Assembly: GCA_964416195.1 (NCBI GenBank)
Contig: CAYQDB010000001.1
Location: 124,001 to 188,000 of the forward strand
Length of the DNA stretch: 64,000 nt
Direction: 5' to 3'
Source: CAYQDB01 sp964416195
GTDB taxonomy: Bacteria > Zixibacteria > MSB-5A5 > GN15 > FEB-12
Shown here: in pieces, positions 44,729-53,785 of the stretch
How positions within the stretch are numbered: position 1 is the first letter of the stretch
Layout: every line of letters begins with the position of its first letter
Made by a program: the position numbers and the translations under genes
The notes under the pieces: model-generated
Told to the model about the DNA's origin: nothing
What the model saw: only the letters and a program-made list of their open reading frames with translations
Databases searched by the model: none

Positions 44729-46168
44729 TTATAGATCTGGTTGCTGCTGGTAACGCACGATAAGTGCGGCAAAGAAGACGAAAGGAAAGCCGAATTGTCC
44801 CCATATCCAGCCAGCTTCGAGGAGCGTAGTCACCAGAAACATCAGCCCCGCCACATAGAGGGCAAGGGCGTAACCAGTTTGGTCTACTCGTAACTTGCGG
44901 CGCCATATCCGCCGGCTGATGCGAAACTGATTGATGAAAAGGGCGATCAGCGCTGAAGCCCCCACAATCCCGGATTCGGCTAAATAGTGCAGGAATAGGT
45001 TGTGCGCTGACAGACCGCGTATGTACAGGTTCAGGGGGTGCATATGCAGGGAGGGGAAAATCTGGGAAAAGGTCCTGAAGCTACCCGGCCCCACTCCGAG
45101 AATGGGGTGATGGGAAAAGGCCATCAGCGCTGAGCGCCATAGCTCCAGTCTTCTTTGGAAGGTGTCGGTCGGCGTAAGTGCTAATGCTGATTCGAAACGC
45201 GATGAGATCCCACCGAAGACCTCAGGTATAAGGATAATGGCCACCGCCGTTAGCGAGATAGCGGTAAGACACAAGATTGTTATGCGTCTCTTGACTGGAA
45301 GCGGCGAAGCAGCGCTTATCGGGGTTTCTTCTGCGGAACCTTGTGTTGGCTCCATTCGATGGGCACGTGCGAACGATAAGATAAGTGCAACAGCAGCGCC
45401 AAAAGCAGCGAAAATCAGCGAAGCGCGCGACTGTGTTGCCACCAAGCTGCTGAAAACTAGCAGCGAACCAAGAAGATACTTTGCTCCCCGACCGACTTTC
45501 GACCAGATAAACAACGCCAGACCCATCGGCAGAGTGAGCATAGCGAGGTCATCATAACGGCCTGTGCCAGCTAAGCCGAATGACCGTACCTTGCCTGCTG
45601 AGGCAATGAAAGGTACTACCACTATCACGGAATGGAAGACGCACACCCAGAAAAAGAAACGCACCAGATGCTCAACATCGACCTTGGCTGCCAGGCGGTA
45701 AAGTGACAGGAAAGTTACTGTCAGGAACGTGATTCTGGCAAGGGGACGCAGAGAAACAACTGGATCATACCCGAAAACGGCAGCAATGGAAACAGCAGTT
45801 ACCAGAAAAACGAAATTGAGAAACAGGCGTGGAAACCGTTGCGGGAGTTTGTCACTCATCAACAGATCCAATGCCGCAGCAGCGATGACAACGAGAGCGC
45901 TGATATCAGCCAGGAAAATTGGAATCTCGCGATCGATCGCCACCATGACGAAAAAACAGAGAACATACTGGTACAAAGCCCACCGTGGCTGTGTCACAAT
46001 CAAAACCGCTGCCGGAATGGCAAGTAGCGTCAGGATAATCGGATATTGCTCTGTTAGTAACAGATAGACAATAAGTGTGATTAGAGCCAGAAGGAAGATC
46101 ACAAGATAACTGATGATGACAGGCTTGTTGAAATACTTCGTGCTGCCTTGCAGTACCCGGCTGTTCAT
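44729..46168 (-). CDS. O-antigen ligase/polymerase-like membrane protein
   Basis: 479 residues from the ATG at 46168; a TTG at 46198 would add ten residues. About eleven or twelve hydrophobic helices are visible. The signature Wzy_C region is clear: LWRSALMAFSHHPILGVGPGSFRTF, then a periplasmic loop with SAHNLFLHYLAESGIVG. Proteins of this type (WaaL, Wzy, PglL) transfer or polymerise polyprenyl-linked glycans at the outer face of the inner membrane. Which of these it is cannot be told from sequence, and no sugar-synthesis genes are adjacent. Confidence 0.85.
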   Translation of the reverse strand: MNSRVLQGSTKYFNKPVIISYLVIFLLALITLIVYLLLTEQYPIILTLLAIPAAVLIVTQPRWALYQYVLCFFVMVAIDREIPIFLADISALVVIAAAALDLLMSDKLPQRFPRLFLNFVFLVTAVSIAAVFGYDPVVSLRPLARITFLTVTFLSLYRLAAKVDVEHLVRFFFWVCVFHSVIVVVPFIASAGKVRSFGLAGTGRYDDLAMLTLPMGLALFIWSKVGRGAKYLLGSLLVFSSLVATQSRASLIFAAFGAAVALILSFARAHRMEPTQGSAEETPISAASPLPVKRRITILCLTAISLTAVAIILIPEVFGGISSRFESALALTPTDTFQRRLELWRSALMAFSHHPILGVGPGSFRTFSQIFPSLHMHPLNLYIRGLSAHNLFLHYLAESGIVGASALIALFINQFRISRRIWRRKLRVDQTGYALALYVAGLMFLVTTLLEAGWIWGQFGFPFVFFAALIVRYQQQPDL

Positions 46169-46293
46169 GCGCGGAAAATATGAAAATCCCGGCGGCAAGT
46201 CAATCCGTCCAGAGAAAGCAGTGAGTCATCTCTCTCGGATGGATTGCTTTTTCTTTGGTCTGGCTTTGTCCTTGCGCTTAAGACAAATGTTTG

Positions 46294-46299
46294 TATAAT
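46294..46299 (+). promoter_or_regulatory. Promoter of the omptin-like gene
   Basis: TATAAT at 46294-46299, with TTGCGC at 46272-46277 and a 16-base spacer. The predicted start is about 46306, some 30 bases before the start codon. Confidence 0.6.
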
Positions 46300-46334
46300 G
46301 CCGTACCTACAACCCAAAGACAAAGGATGACGGC

Positions 46335-47309
46335 GTGAGAATGAAGTTATTGGTAGTACTCGTGTCTGTGTTGAGCATTGGTCAGACGTTGTTTGCTGAA
46401 AACCGGGTGAAGTACACCTTAGCCCCGCAGGTTTGGCAAAACTTCGGGTACACTGAGTACATCATGGATATATCTGTTCCCACTGACAGCGGGCTGCTGG
46501 AACTCAAAAGTGAGCTGGAGTTTCCACTCGATGTGGTTATGGCCGGCGTCACGGTGGGTTTTCACTCAACGAGAGTTGGACTGTATGCCTGGTCGATGGA
46601 GGGCGGGTACTTCACAAACTTGGAAGATCCCGGTGGAGTTATGAAAGATCACGACTGGGGTACTCTGGAGTGGGGGCAGGATGCGGAGAAGTTTTCCTAC
46701 ACCGAATCTCGAGCAGAGATGAAGTCAACCCTGATAACCGCCGAGGCGTCTTTGCGTGTTTTGCACAAAAGGAGTTTTAATCTGGATCTGTGGGGAGGGT
46801 TCAGGTACCAGAAGATCGAGCAGGATATAATTGGATTCGAGGGTTGGCAGCTCGATTCGAATCTCGTCCCTCAAGATATATCAAGCACTGAGAGGGGCGT
46901 ATTTTACAGGGTGACATACAAAGTCCCTCACCTGGGTCTGCGATCAGGTGTAAAACTTGGTGAGTATACTGACCTGGATGCCAAGGCGGCATTTGCACTG
47001 GTGTGGACCTCCGATTTCGATGACCATCTGCTCCGCAAAAAGACCGCCACGGCGGATATCTCGGGCCACGGTTTCATTTCGAGTGTGGGTGCTCGTTATC
47101 TGGTTCCGGCTGGGGGGAGAGTTCAACCATTTTTTGAACTCGTAGCCGGCATTCTGTATTTCCACGCGTCCGGCAGCCAGAAACAGCGCTGGTATGGGGA
47201 TGACCCAATCACAGAGGATGACGACACCGGATTAAGCATTTCCGGTATACCCCATGAAATAAACAGCCGGCAGGCAAGTGTTGGTGTAAAGGTGGGAGTG
47301 GCTTTTTGA
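46335..47309 (+). CDS. Omptin-family outer-membrane protease
   Basis: 324 residues from a GTG with AAAGGA 7 bases before it; an ATG at 46341 is an alternative. A signal peptide (about 1-21) precedes a ten-strand-like barrel. The omptin catalytic pairs are visible: MKDHDW (D105, D107) corresponds to MVDQDW of OmpT, and DFDDHL (D229, H231) to its NDEH. Omptins (A26) cleave between basic residues at the cell surface. The match is by short blocks and their order, and the length is close to OmpT (about 317). All four catalytic residues are kept, so activity is plausible. Confidence 0.75.
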   Translation: MRMKLLVVLVSVLSIGQTLFAENRVKYTLAPQVWQNFGYTEYIMDISVPTDSGLLELKSELEFPLDVVMAGVTVGFHSTRVGLYAWSMEGGYFTNLEDPGGVMKDHDWGTLEWGQDAEKFSYTESRAEMKSTLITAEASLRVLHKRSFNLDLWGGFRYQKIEQDIIGFEGWQLDSNLVPQDISSTERGVFYRVTYKVPHLGLRSGVKLGEYTDLDAKAAFALVWTSDFDDHLLRKKTATADISGHGFISSVGARYLVPAGGRVQPFFELVAGILYFHASGSQKQRWYGDDPITEDDDTGLSISGIPHEINSRQASVGVKVGVAF

Positions 47310-47458
47310 TTTGTAGGCCTAAGGCTCTGTTCATTCTTCGACTCCGCTCAAAGTGATAGATCAACCTGCCTTCAAAAAGTGATTTCCGGTTTCAGTTTTC
47401 CCCTTTCTCTGTTCGCCCCGATAGATTATATTACCGGTTGACCTTTTTGGGACGGAAG

Positions 47459-50362
47459 ATGCCAGTCAACGACAAGTATCGAAAAAACAGGGAGTTCCTG
47501 TACATAAAAGGCGCTCGGGAACACAACCTCAAGAATATCGATGTAAAGATCCCACGCAATACCCTGACGGTGATAACCGGTCTGTCCGGTTCCGGCAAAA
47601 GCTCGCTGGCCTTTGACACGATATACGCCGAGGGGCAGCGCCGCTATGTAGAATCGCTTTCAGCCTATGCCCGGCAATTCCTGGGGCTGATGGAAAAGCC
47701 GGATGTTGATTTCATCGAGGGTCTATCACCGGCCATTTCGATTGAGCAAAAGGGTACCCCTAAAAATCCCCGCTCCACCGTTGGCACGGTGACGGAAATC
47801 TATGATTACCTTCGCCTGCTTTTTGCGCGCGTTGGAGTGCCACACTGTGTCAAGTGCGGCCAACCGATTACCCAGCAGACCGTGGAGCAGATTGTTGATT
47901 CGGCGTTGAGCTTTGAAGAAGGAACTCGCATGATGGTGTTGGCCCCCTTGGTGCGAGGCAAGAAGGGAGAGCACCGCGAGATCATTGAACAGGCACAGCG
48001 GGAAGGTTTTGTGCGGCTGCGAGTTGACGGCGAGATCATCGAATCCGACTTGGATATTGAACTGGACAAAAAGAAGAAACATACCATCGAAGCTGTCGTC
48101 GATCGTCTGGTGGTTAAGGCCAAGTCCAAGCGCAGGCTTGCAGACTCGGTAGAAACGGCCGTCAAGGTTGGACAGGGTACAGTGTTGATTAATATCAAGG
48201 GTAAGGATCTGCTTTTTTCCGAGCAGTTCGCCTGTTTGAACTGCAATATCAGTTATGAAGAACCGAGCCCGCGCCTGTTTTCATTCAATTCTCCTTTTGG
48301 GGCCTGTCCTACCTGCGATGGCCTGGGACAGAAGATGGAGATTGACCCCGGACTGGTCGTGCAGGATCCGTCATTGTCGATAAATGAAGGTGCCATTCGT
48401 CCCTGGGGTGGGGCTGATATGCCAAACTGGTACCGCTATATGCTGAGAGGGCTGGCCGATCATTACGGCTTCAAGTTCTCCACTCCTTTCAACAAGCTGA
48501 CACAGAGAATCCAGCAGGTAATCCTCTATGGTTCAGGTAGAGAGGAGATTACCTTTCGGTACGAGCATACTTCTGGCAAGGGAAAGGGGTCAGGTGTGTA
48601 TAGCTCGACCTTCGAGGGAGTCATTCCCCATCTCAGACGGCGCTATCGGCAAACCGAGTCGAGCGGAGTACGTCAGTGGATAGAGAATTACATGTCGATT
48701 TCCCCCTGCCCCACTTGTAAGGGCGCCCGGCTCCGACCGGAGGCCTTGGCTGTCATAATCGACCGGGAAACGATCGACAGTGTCGCCGATATGTCTGTCA
48801 AACAGGCGACCAGGTTCTTCAAGAATATAAGGCTCAGCAAACGGCAGCATCTTATTGCCCGGCAGATTCTGAAAGAGATCCGCGAACGGCTGGGGTTTCT
48901 GTCCGCGGTCGGGCTTGATTACCTCACCCTCAGCCGGACGGCGTCGACCCTGTCCGGCGGGGAAGCGCAGAGGATTAGGCTGGCAACTCAGATCGGCTCG
49001 CGGCTAATGGGTGTACTGTACATACTGGATGAGCCTTCCGTAGGGCTGCACGCGCGTGATAACCGCAGGCTGCTCAACACGCTGACGGAGCTGCGCGACA
49101 TCGGGAATACGGTCCTGGTTGTTGAACATGATCGGGAGACTATTGAACAGGCTGATTTTGTCGTTGACCTTGGGCCTGGCGCCGGTGTTCACGGCGGAGA
49201 GGTGGTAGCCGTGGGAAAACCGAGCACCATCAAAAAATGCAAGACGTCAATTACCGGGCAGTATCTGACCGGAGCCAGGCATATCGAAACGCCGAAGGTC
49301 CGCCGTAACCCAAACGGCAAAGTAGTCCGTCTTGGAGGCGCCGCCGGCAACAACCTGAAGAGTGTTGAAGTGGAGATTCCGCTGGGTATGTTTGTCGTAG
49401 TGACGGGTGTCTCCGGCTCGGGGAAGTCTACCCTGATTAACGAAACGCTGTACCGAATCCTCGCGCGCCACTTCTATGCCAGCCGCACGATGCCGCTTCC
49501 GTATAAGCGCATTGTTGGGCTTGAAAACATTGACAAAGTCATTGACATCAACCAGTCGCCTATAGGTCGCACGCCTCGTTCCAATCCCGCCACCTATACG
49601 GGCGTGTTTACGTATATTCGAGATCTGTATGCCGGACTTCCCGAATCACGGGCCCGAGGCTACCTGCCGGGTCGATTTTCTTTCAACGTCAGGGGAGGAC
49701 GATGCGAAGCTTGCCAGGGGGATGGGATTATTAAGATTGAAATGCACTTCCTGCCCGACGTTTATGTCCCGTGCGAAGTGTGCAAGGGGAAACGCTACAG
49801 TCGCGAGACGCTGGAGATTGCCTTCAAGGGGAAGTCAATCGCTGATGTCCTCGATATGACGGTCGAGGAGGCGCTGGCATTCTTTGAAAACATCCCGCGC
49901 ATCAAGAAGAAGTTGATGACGTTGTACAGAGTCGGGCTTGGCTATATCCGCTTAGGCCAGCAGGCAACCACTCTGTCGGGGGGGGAGGCGCAACGCGTCA
50001 AACTGGCGACCGAGCTCTCGAAAATGGCCACTGGGCAGACGCTGTACATCCTTGACGAACCGACGACCGGTCTGCACTTCGAAGATATCCGCGTGTTGCT
50101 GGCGGTACTGGAGGAACTGGTTGATCGGGGTAACACAGTGGTGGTGATTGAACACAACATGGATGTTATCAAAACCGCTGATTGGATAATTGACCTCGGC
50201 CCGGAGGGAGGCGACGACGGTGGCCGTATCATCGCCACCGGCACCCCGGAGGAAGTGGCTGACAACAAGACCTCGTATACGGGGCAGTATTTGGATAGGA
50301 TTCTGAATGGGAACACAAAAAATAGTAGAATAGGGGTGAAATCAAATGTCACAGTTCGATAA
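47459..50362 (+). CDS. uvrA: Excinuclease ABC subunit A
   Basis: 967 residues from the ATG at 47459, preferred over 47438 because UvrA proteins start just before the block IKGAREHNLKNID. There are two ABC-type ATPase halves, with Walker A GLSGSGKSSLAF and GVSGSGKSTLIN and signature loops LSGGEAQRIRLA and LSGGEAQRVKLA. Two zinc modules, CLNC...CPTC and CEAC...CEVC, are intact. UvrA finds bulky DNA lesions for nucleotide excision repair. The next gene starts inside its last codons. Confidence 0.97.
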   Translation: MPVNDKYRKNREFLYIKGAREHNLKNIDVKIPRNTLTVITGLSGSGKSSLAFDTIYAEGQRRYVESLSAYARQFLGLMEKPDVDFIEGLSPAISIEQKGTPKNPRSTVGTVTEIYDYLRLLFARVGVPHCVKCGQPITQQTVEQIVDSALSFEEGTRMMVLAPLVRGKKGEHREIIEQAQREGFVRLRVDGEIIESDLDIELDKKKKHTIEAVVDRLVVKAKSKRRLADSVETAVKVGQGTVLINIKGKDLLFSEQFACLNCNISYEEPSPRLFSFNSPFGACPTCDGLGQKMEIDPGLVVQDPSLSINEGAIRPWGGADMPNWYRYMLRGLADHYGFKFSTPFNKLTQRIQQVILYGSGREEITFRYEHTSGKGKGSGVYSSTFEGVIPHLRRRYRQTESSGVRQWIENYMSISPCPTCKGARLRPEALAVIIDRETIDSVADMSVKQATRFFKNIRLSKRQHLIARQILKEIRERLGFLSAVGLDYLTLSRTASTLSGGEAQRIRLATQIGSRLMGVLYILDEPSVGLHARDNRRLLNTLTELRDIGNTVLVVEHDRETIEQADFVVDLGPGAGVHGGEVVAVGKPSTIKKCKTSITGQYLTGARHIETPKVRRNPNGKVVRLGGAAGNNLKSVEVEIPLGMFVVVTGVSGSGKSTLINETLYRILARHFYASRTMPLPYKRIVGLENIDKVIDINQSPIGRTPRSNPATYTGVFTYIRDLYAGLPESRARGYLPGRFSFNVRGGRCEACQGDGIIKIEMHFLPDVYVPCEVCKGKRYSRETLEIAFKGKSIADVLDMTVEEALAFFENIPRIKKKLMTLYRVGLGYIRLGQQATTLSGGEAQRVKLATELSKMATGQTLYILDEPTTGLHFEDIRVLLAVLEELVDRGNTVVVIEHNMDVIKTADWIIDLGPEGGDDGGRIIATGTPEEVADNKTSYTGQYLDRILNGNTKNSRIGVKSNVTVR

Positions 50363-51071
50363 ACAGAGGGAAAGGCCGTTCCAACTATTGCTATTTATTT
50401 TTTCCCTACTTGGCTCGGCACTGGCGTGGCTTGTACCTCTACTAAGCAGAGAACAGGTGTTTTCGCCCTTTCAGTCGGGTGCGATAACAGTCTTTTTAGC
50501 ACTGTGTCTCTTCACAATCTTGGTTATTATCGTTCCACCTATTTTTCGTTGGGCACAAAGGGTGGTTTGTTACATCAAAACGAGAAAAAGCGAGTGTACC
50601 GTACTGAGGGGGCTAAATGTATTAGTGGATGAGTTGAATGAGCTTTTTGATCCGAATCTCACGCATTCTCTCCTTTATCTCATTCGAGATTTGTCCTCAA
50701 TATATATTAAGAACCGTGAAATTCATTCTCAACTCAAAGTTATCTCCGAAAAGCTGAACATATTAAGTGATTGGAGTGGTCTGCTCGTGGACTCGTTGAA
50801 AAAGCCAGGTATCATTCACGAAGAGCATCGATTCCAAAGCACAATTCACGATGTGACGAGATTTCATTATTCGCTCGGGGACGTAGTTCGAGAATTAAAC
50901 GCTATCGATTTGTTTAGTGATTCCAATCGGCCTCGCAATAAACAGACTGAAGGCATAGTGGTTGGTAAGTACAATCATTTTATCAGTAGACTTGAAGAAA
51001 CTATTAATAGTGCAAATAAGCTTGGCACTAACTTGCCATCGCCAAATTTTACAAGGCTTGAACTCAAATGA
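50346..51071 (+). CDS. Two-helix membrane protein with coiled-coil domain
   Basis: 241 residues. The ATG lies 17 bases inside uvrA in another frame, with AGGGG upstream, which suggests translational coupling. Two hydrophobic helices (about 12-32 and 42-64) are followed by a soluble helical domain (about 85-241) with heptad-like spacing. Base use is more AT-rich than uvrA and close to that of the transposon cargo, hinting at recent acquisition. It ends 72 bases before copy 2 of the cruciform repeat. Not recognised. Confidence 0.6.
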   Translation: MSQFDKQRERPFQLLLFIFSLLGSALAWLVPLLSREQVFSPFQSGAITVFLALCLFTILVIIVPPIFRWAQRVVCYIKTRKSECTVLRGLNVLVDELNELFDPNLTHSLLYLIRDLSSIYIKNREIHSQLKVISEKLNILSDWSGLLVDSLKKPGIIHEEHRFQSTIHDVTRFHYSLGDVVRELNAIDLFSDSNRPRNKQTEGIVVGKYNHFISRLEETINSANKLGTNLPSPNFTRLELK

Positions 51072-51142
51072 GGCTGTATGCTGATCACGTGTTCTGCAAT
51101 GCAGAAGACCGTCAGCAGATGTGGGCATCTGCCGCCCACGGG

Positions 51143-51238
51143 AACTCCGCGTAGCGGCGGGCTTTATGTCCGCCGTTAATCGGTGGGAGACAAGCCCCCA
51201 CCCTACGCGAGACAAGACAGTTACCTTTTAAGACAGCC
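51143..51238 (-). repeat. 96-bp dispersed cruciform repeat, copy 2
   Basis: The inverted counterpart of 3618-3713 with three differences by my count. All three stems of the cruciform are kept. A GTGGGCATCTGCCGCCCAC hairpin-like piece lies directly to its left (51121-51139), and a fragment resembling it occurs near 34350-34376, so the family may extend beyond the 96 bases. Confidence 0.85.
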
Positions 51239-51443
51239 CCTCCACATCTGCCCGCCACAAAGCTGGCAGTAGATTTTGGCCATCGATCATTGGTTGCGAG
51301 TTTGTTGTCATCTTGTCCGTTAAAACTGTGTTGGCTGGTGGATTATGAGCGCTGTATTTCAGCCTTGGCCCTCTTCCGGAGAGTCTGCTATCTTTGCCTG
51401 GAGGCTGTGTGAATATGTCGAGTTATTGCATATCCGGTGGCAG

Positions 51444-51684
51444 CAGCTTTCGTCAAAGTAGGAAAGCTGGCTGTTCAATAATTGAACATAACAGCCGGCC
51501 AATATTCCTTGGAGACCGGTATCATGGCTTCTATCAATAGGATAGCCTTAACGTGGAATGACCTGTCGGTTTGTCGACTCGGGGCACAAACTTTGCTTCC
51601 ATTACCATAGACTGAACTTGGTGCTAAACCACACCATGTTTGTTAGACCAGACCCCTGACTCACCACCAGGGGTCGTTTTTTTT
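51444..51684 (+). ncRNA. Candidate small RNA
   Basis: CAGCTTT/AAAGCTG (51444-51450 with 51463-51469) and GGCTGTT/AACAGCC (51469-51475 with 51490-51496) form two adjacent hairpins; the second contains the perfect palindrome GTTCAAT-A-ATTGAAC. A terminator ends the region at 51684. No protein frame explains the terminator. No family is recognised and no clear promoter was found. Confidence 0.35.
51651..51684 (+). terminator. Strong orphan terminator
   Basis: GACCCCTG (51651-51658) pairs with CAGGGGTC (51668-51675), followed by G and eight T. The nearest upstream protein gene ends 580 bases away. Confidence 0.85.
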
Positions 51685-51717
51685 GGCAAGACCACATTCA
51701 GAATAGCCCCCCTCTAA

Positions 51718-51746
51718 TTGATCTTCCCGGATTGGTTCTTTATTAT
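51718..51746 (+). promoter_or_regulatory. Promoter of the HEAT-cyclophilin operon
   Basis: TTGATC (51718-51723), a 17-base spacer, and TATTAT (51741-51746), 45 bases before the ATG at 51792. Confidence 0.6.
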
Positions 51747-51791
51747 AAATCCATTGACCCCCGAGGTTTGTAGTCGTAGATTTTTTAGTAA

Positions 51792-53783
51792 ATGAGAAAG
51801 AGATTAAGAATATTTGCGGCAATAGTCATAGTTGTCCTGGTGGCCATTGCCGGTTTCTACGTGTATGACAGCCTGAGAATCCCTACATCCGCCAAAAAGA
51901 AAGCTGAGATCATTCATCTGGAGGACCAGCGTACGTTGTTCGACCGCCTGAAAAAGTACCTGCATGACAACGACCTGGATATCCGCGCTCGGGCTGCTCT
52001 GGCAATCGGCCGCATCGGCGGCACGGGAAGCGGTGAATTGCTATTCGGTATGGTCTCAGACACCGCCATCGATGTGGCGGCAACGGCGGCCTTCGCCCTG
52101 GGCCTTACCGGTGAAAAGGAGTATGCATCTCGCCTTCTGGATGTCGCGTTCGATATGCCTTCCGCAGTTGGGGCTGAAGCGGTAGAAGCGGTTGGTCGCC
52201 TCGCTGATAGCGGTATGACCGGGATTGCCGACGGGTTGGTTGGCTTCTTTTCTCATCCGTCGCCGGACGTTCGCGAGGCTGCCTGTATGGCGCTCTATCG
52301 TGCCGGCGCCAAATCCAAAGGGGGGGATATCGTTGCTTTTGTGAAAAGTGAACCTGATGAGCTCGTACGAAAAGCAGCTCTGTACACTCTTGCTAGATTC
52401 GGAACACCTGAAGCAGAGCCTGTCTTCACCGAATTTCTGGCAGATTCCGATCCGTTCATTCGATCTCTGGCGGTTCGGGGCATGGGCCACCTGCAATCAG
52501 CCGATGCTGTCCATTATCTTGCTATCGCTCTGAATGACGCCGACAAGGGTGTGGTGGCGCAGGCGATCAGTGAACTGGCAAAGAAAAATACCCAAGAGGC
52601 CCGAACACCGCTTGTCAAGAAGCTGGAAAAGGAGAGGGATGAGAAACTCGTTGTGGCCCTGCTCGATGCTTTGAGGCGGCAGAACAACAACGAAGGTATA
52701 GAAACGGCCCTGTCCATACTCTCTACAGAACCTCCCTCGAATATAGTCATTGCCGGCATCAAGTATATCGCTTCTATCCAAAAGGACCGAGCCGTCAACC
52801 TGATCGATTCGCTGGTTGCCCAGGGCGATCCGTATGTGATGGCGGCCTGTGCTGAGGCGTTTGGACTGGTGGGCGGCAAAAAGGTCGTGCCGCGCCTGGC
52901 CGTGCTTTTTAATGACGAAGATCCTCTGGTCCGCTGCCAGGCCTTTGAATCTCTGATGAAGGTGGACTCAAGCAACATCGATTTCTACCTTAAGAAAGCG
53001 CTGGCCGACCCTGACTATGTGCTTGTTGCTGCCGCCCTTGAACAGATCCGGGAGCGCAAACTCAAACAGTACCTGCCGGCGATGAACACAATTATGTCCC
53101 GGAGGACTAAGGTTGATGTAAGCGTGCGCCGATCGCTTCTTGACGCGGCGCAATCGTTTCTTTCCCAGGATCGGCATGACTCTGCCGCCCTTGAAATCCT
53201 CTACGCCGGGTTGCTTGATCCAGAGTATGTGGTCCGTCGGGAGGCGGCGACTCTGTTTCGCGACTTGCTCGGCGAGGACAAATTCGCAGCCTTGCCGCCC
53301 CCCGATACTCGCATCAGCAGGAAGAGAATCGCCAAAGCGATTGACAAGTTCAAAACTAACCCGCAGGCGACGATTGTGACAAGCAAGGGGGAAATCGATA
53401 TAGCCTTGTTCTTTGACGTGGCTCCTCTGACGGTACTGAACTTTATTGACCTCGCGAATGAGGGGTTTTACGACGGTCTGACTTTCCATCGAGTCGTCCC
53501 CAATTTTGTCGTTCAGGGAGGTGATCCGCGCGGTGACGGCTGTGGCGGACCGCCATATTATATAAGATGTGAATACTCTGACGAACCATACCGGCGCGGG
53601 ACGGTCGGTATAGCCACCTCCGGCAAGGATACCGGCGGGTCGCAGTTCTTTATAACGCTGTCGCCCCAGCCTCATCTGGAAGGACGTTACACCGTTTTTG
53701 GGCAGGTACTTTCTGGAATGGATGTGGTCGATCGGGTTGTAGTTGGAGACCTGATTGAAACAATTATTATTCACGAGGACTGA
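51792..53783 (+). CDS. HEAT-repeat protein fused to a cyclophilin-type peptidyl-prolyl isomerase
   Basis: 663 residues. An N-terminal hydrophobic helix (about 7-25) anchors or exports the protein. Residues about 40-500 are HEAT-like repeats (for example IRARAALAIGRIGGTGSGELLF). The C-terminal domain (about 525-660) is a PpiB-type cyclophilin with FHRVVPNFVVQGGDPRGDG, GTVGIATSG, GSQFFITLSPQPHLEGRYTVFG. The FHR and Q-F residues used in catalysis are present. The repeats probably bring client proteins to the isomerase in the periplasm. First gene of an apparent five-gene operon. Confidence 0.92.
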   Translation: MRKRLRIFAAIVIVVLVAIAGFYVYDSLRIPTSAKKKAEIIHLEDQRTLFDRLKKYLHDNDLDIRARAALAIGRIGGTGSGELLFGMVSDTAIDVAATAAFALGLTGEKEYASRLLDVAFDMPSAVGAEAVEAVGRLADSGMTGIADGLVGFFSHPSPDVREAACMALYRAGAKSKGGDIVAFVKSEPDELVRKAALYTLARFGTPEAEPVFTEFLADSDPFIRSLAVRGMGHLQSADAVHYLAIALNDADKGVVAQAISELAKKNTQEARTPLVKKLEKERDEKLVVALLDALRRQNNNEGIETALSILSTEPPSNIVIAGIKYIASIQKDRAVNLIDSLVAQGDPYVMAACAEAFGLVGGKKVVPRLAVLFNDEDPLVRCQAFESLMKVDSSNIDFYLKKALADPDYVLVAAALEQIRERKLKQYLPAMNTIMSRRTKVDVSVRRSLLDAAQSFLSQDRHDSAALEILYAGLLDPEYVVRREAATLFRDLLGEDKFAALPPPDTRISRKRIAKAIDKFKTNPQATIVTSKGEIDIALFFDVAPLTVLNFIDLANEGFYDGLTFHRVVPNFVVQGGDPRGDGCGGPPYYIRCEYSDEPYRRGTVGIATSGKDTGGSQFFITLSPQPHLEGRYTVFGQVLSGMDVVDRVVVGDLIETIIIHED

Positions 53784-53785
53784 CA

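Larger units (their letters stand above)
51072..51791. other. Non-coding region with repeat, hairpins and orphan terminator
   Basis: 720 bases without a protein gene. From left to right: cruciform repeat copy 2 (51143-51238), two adjacent hairpins (51444-51496), a strong terminator (51651-51684), and the promoter of the 51792 operon (51718-51746). See the separate entries. Confidence 0.7.

Noticed and set aside
47331..47356. TCATTCTTCGACTCCGCTCA-like fragment resembling a widespread intergenic repeat
   Set aside because: Only one short copy in the window, without a clear stem, so it cannot be supported as a repeat here.
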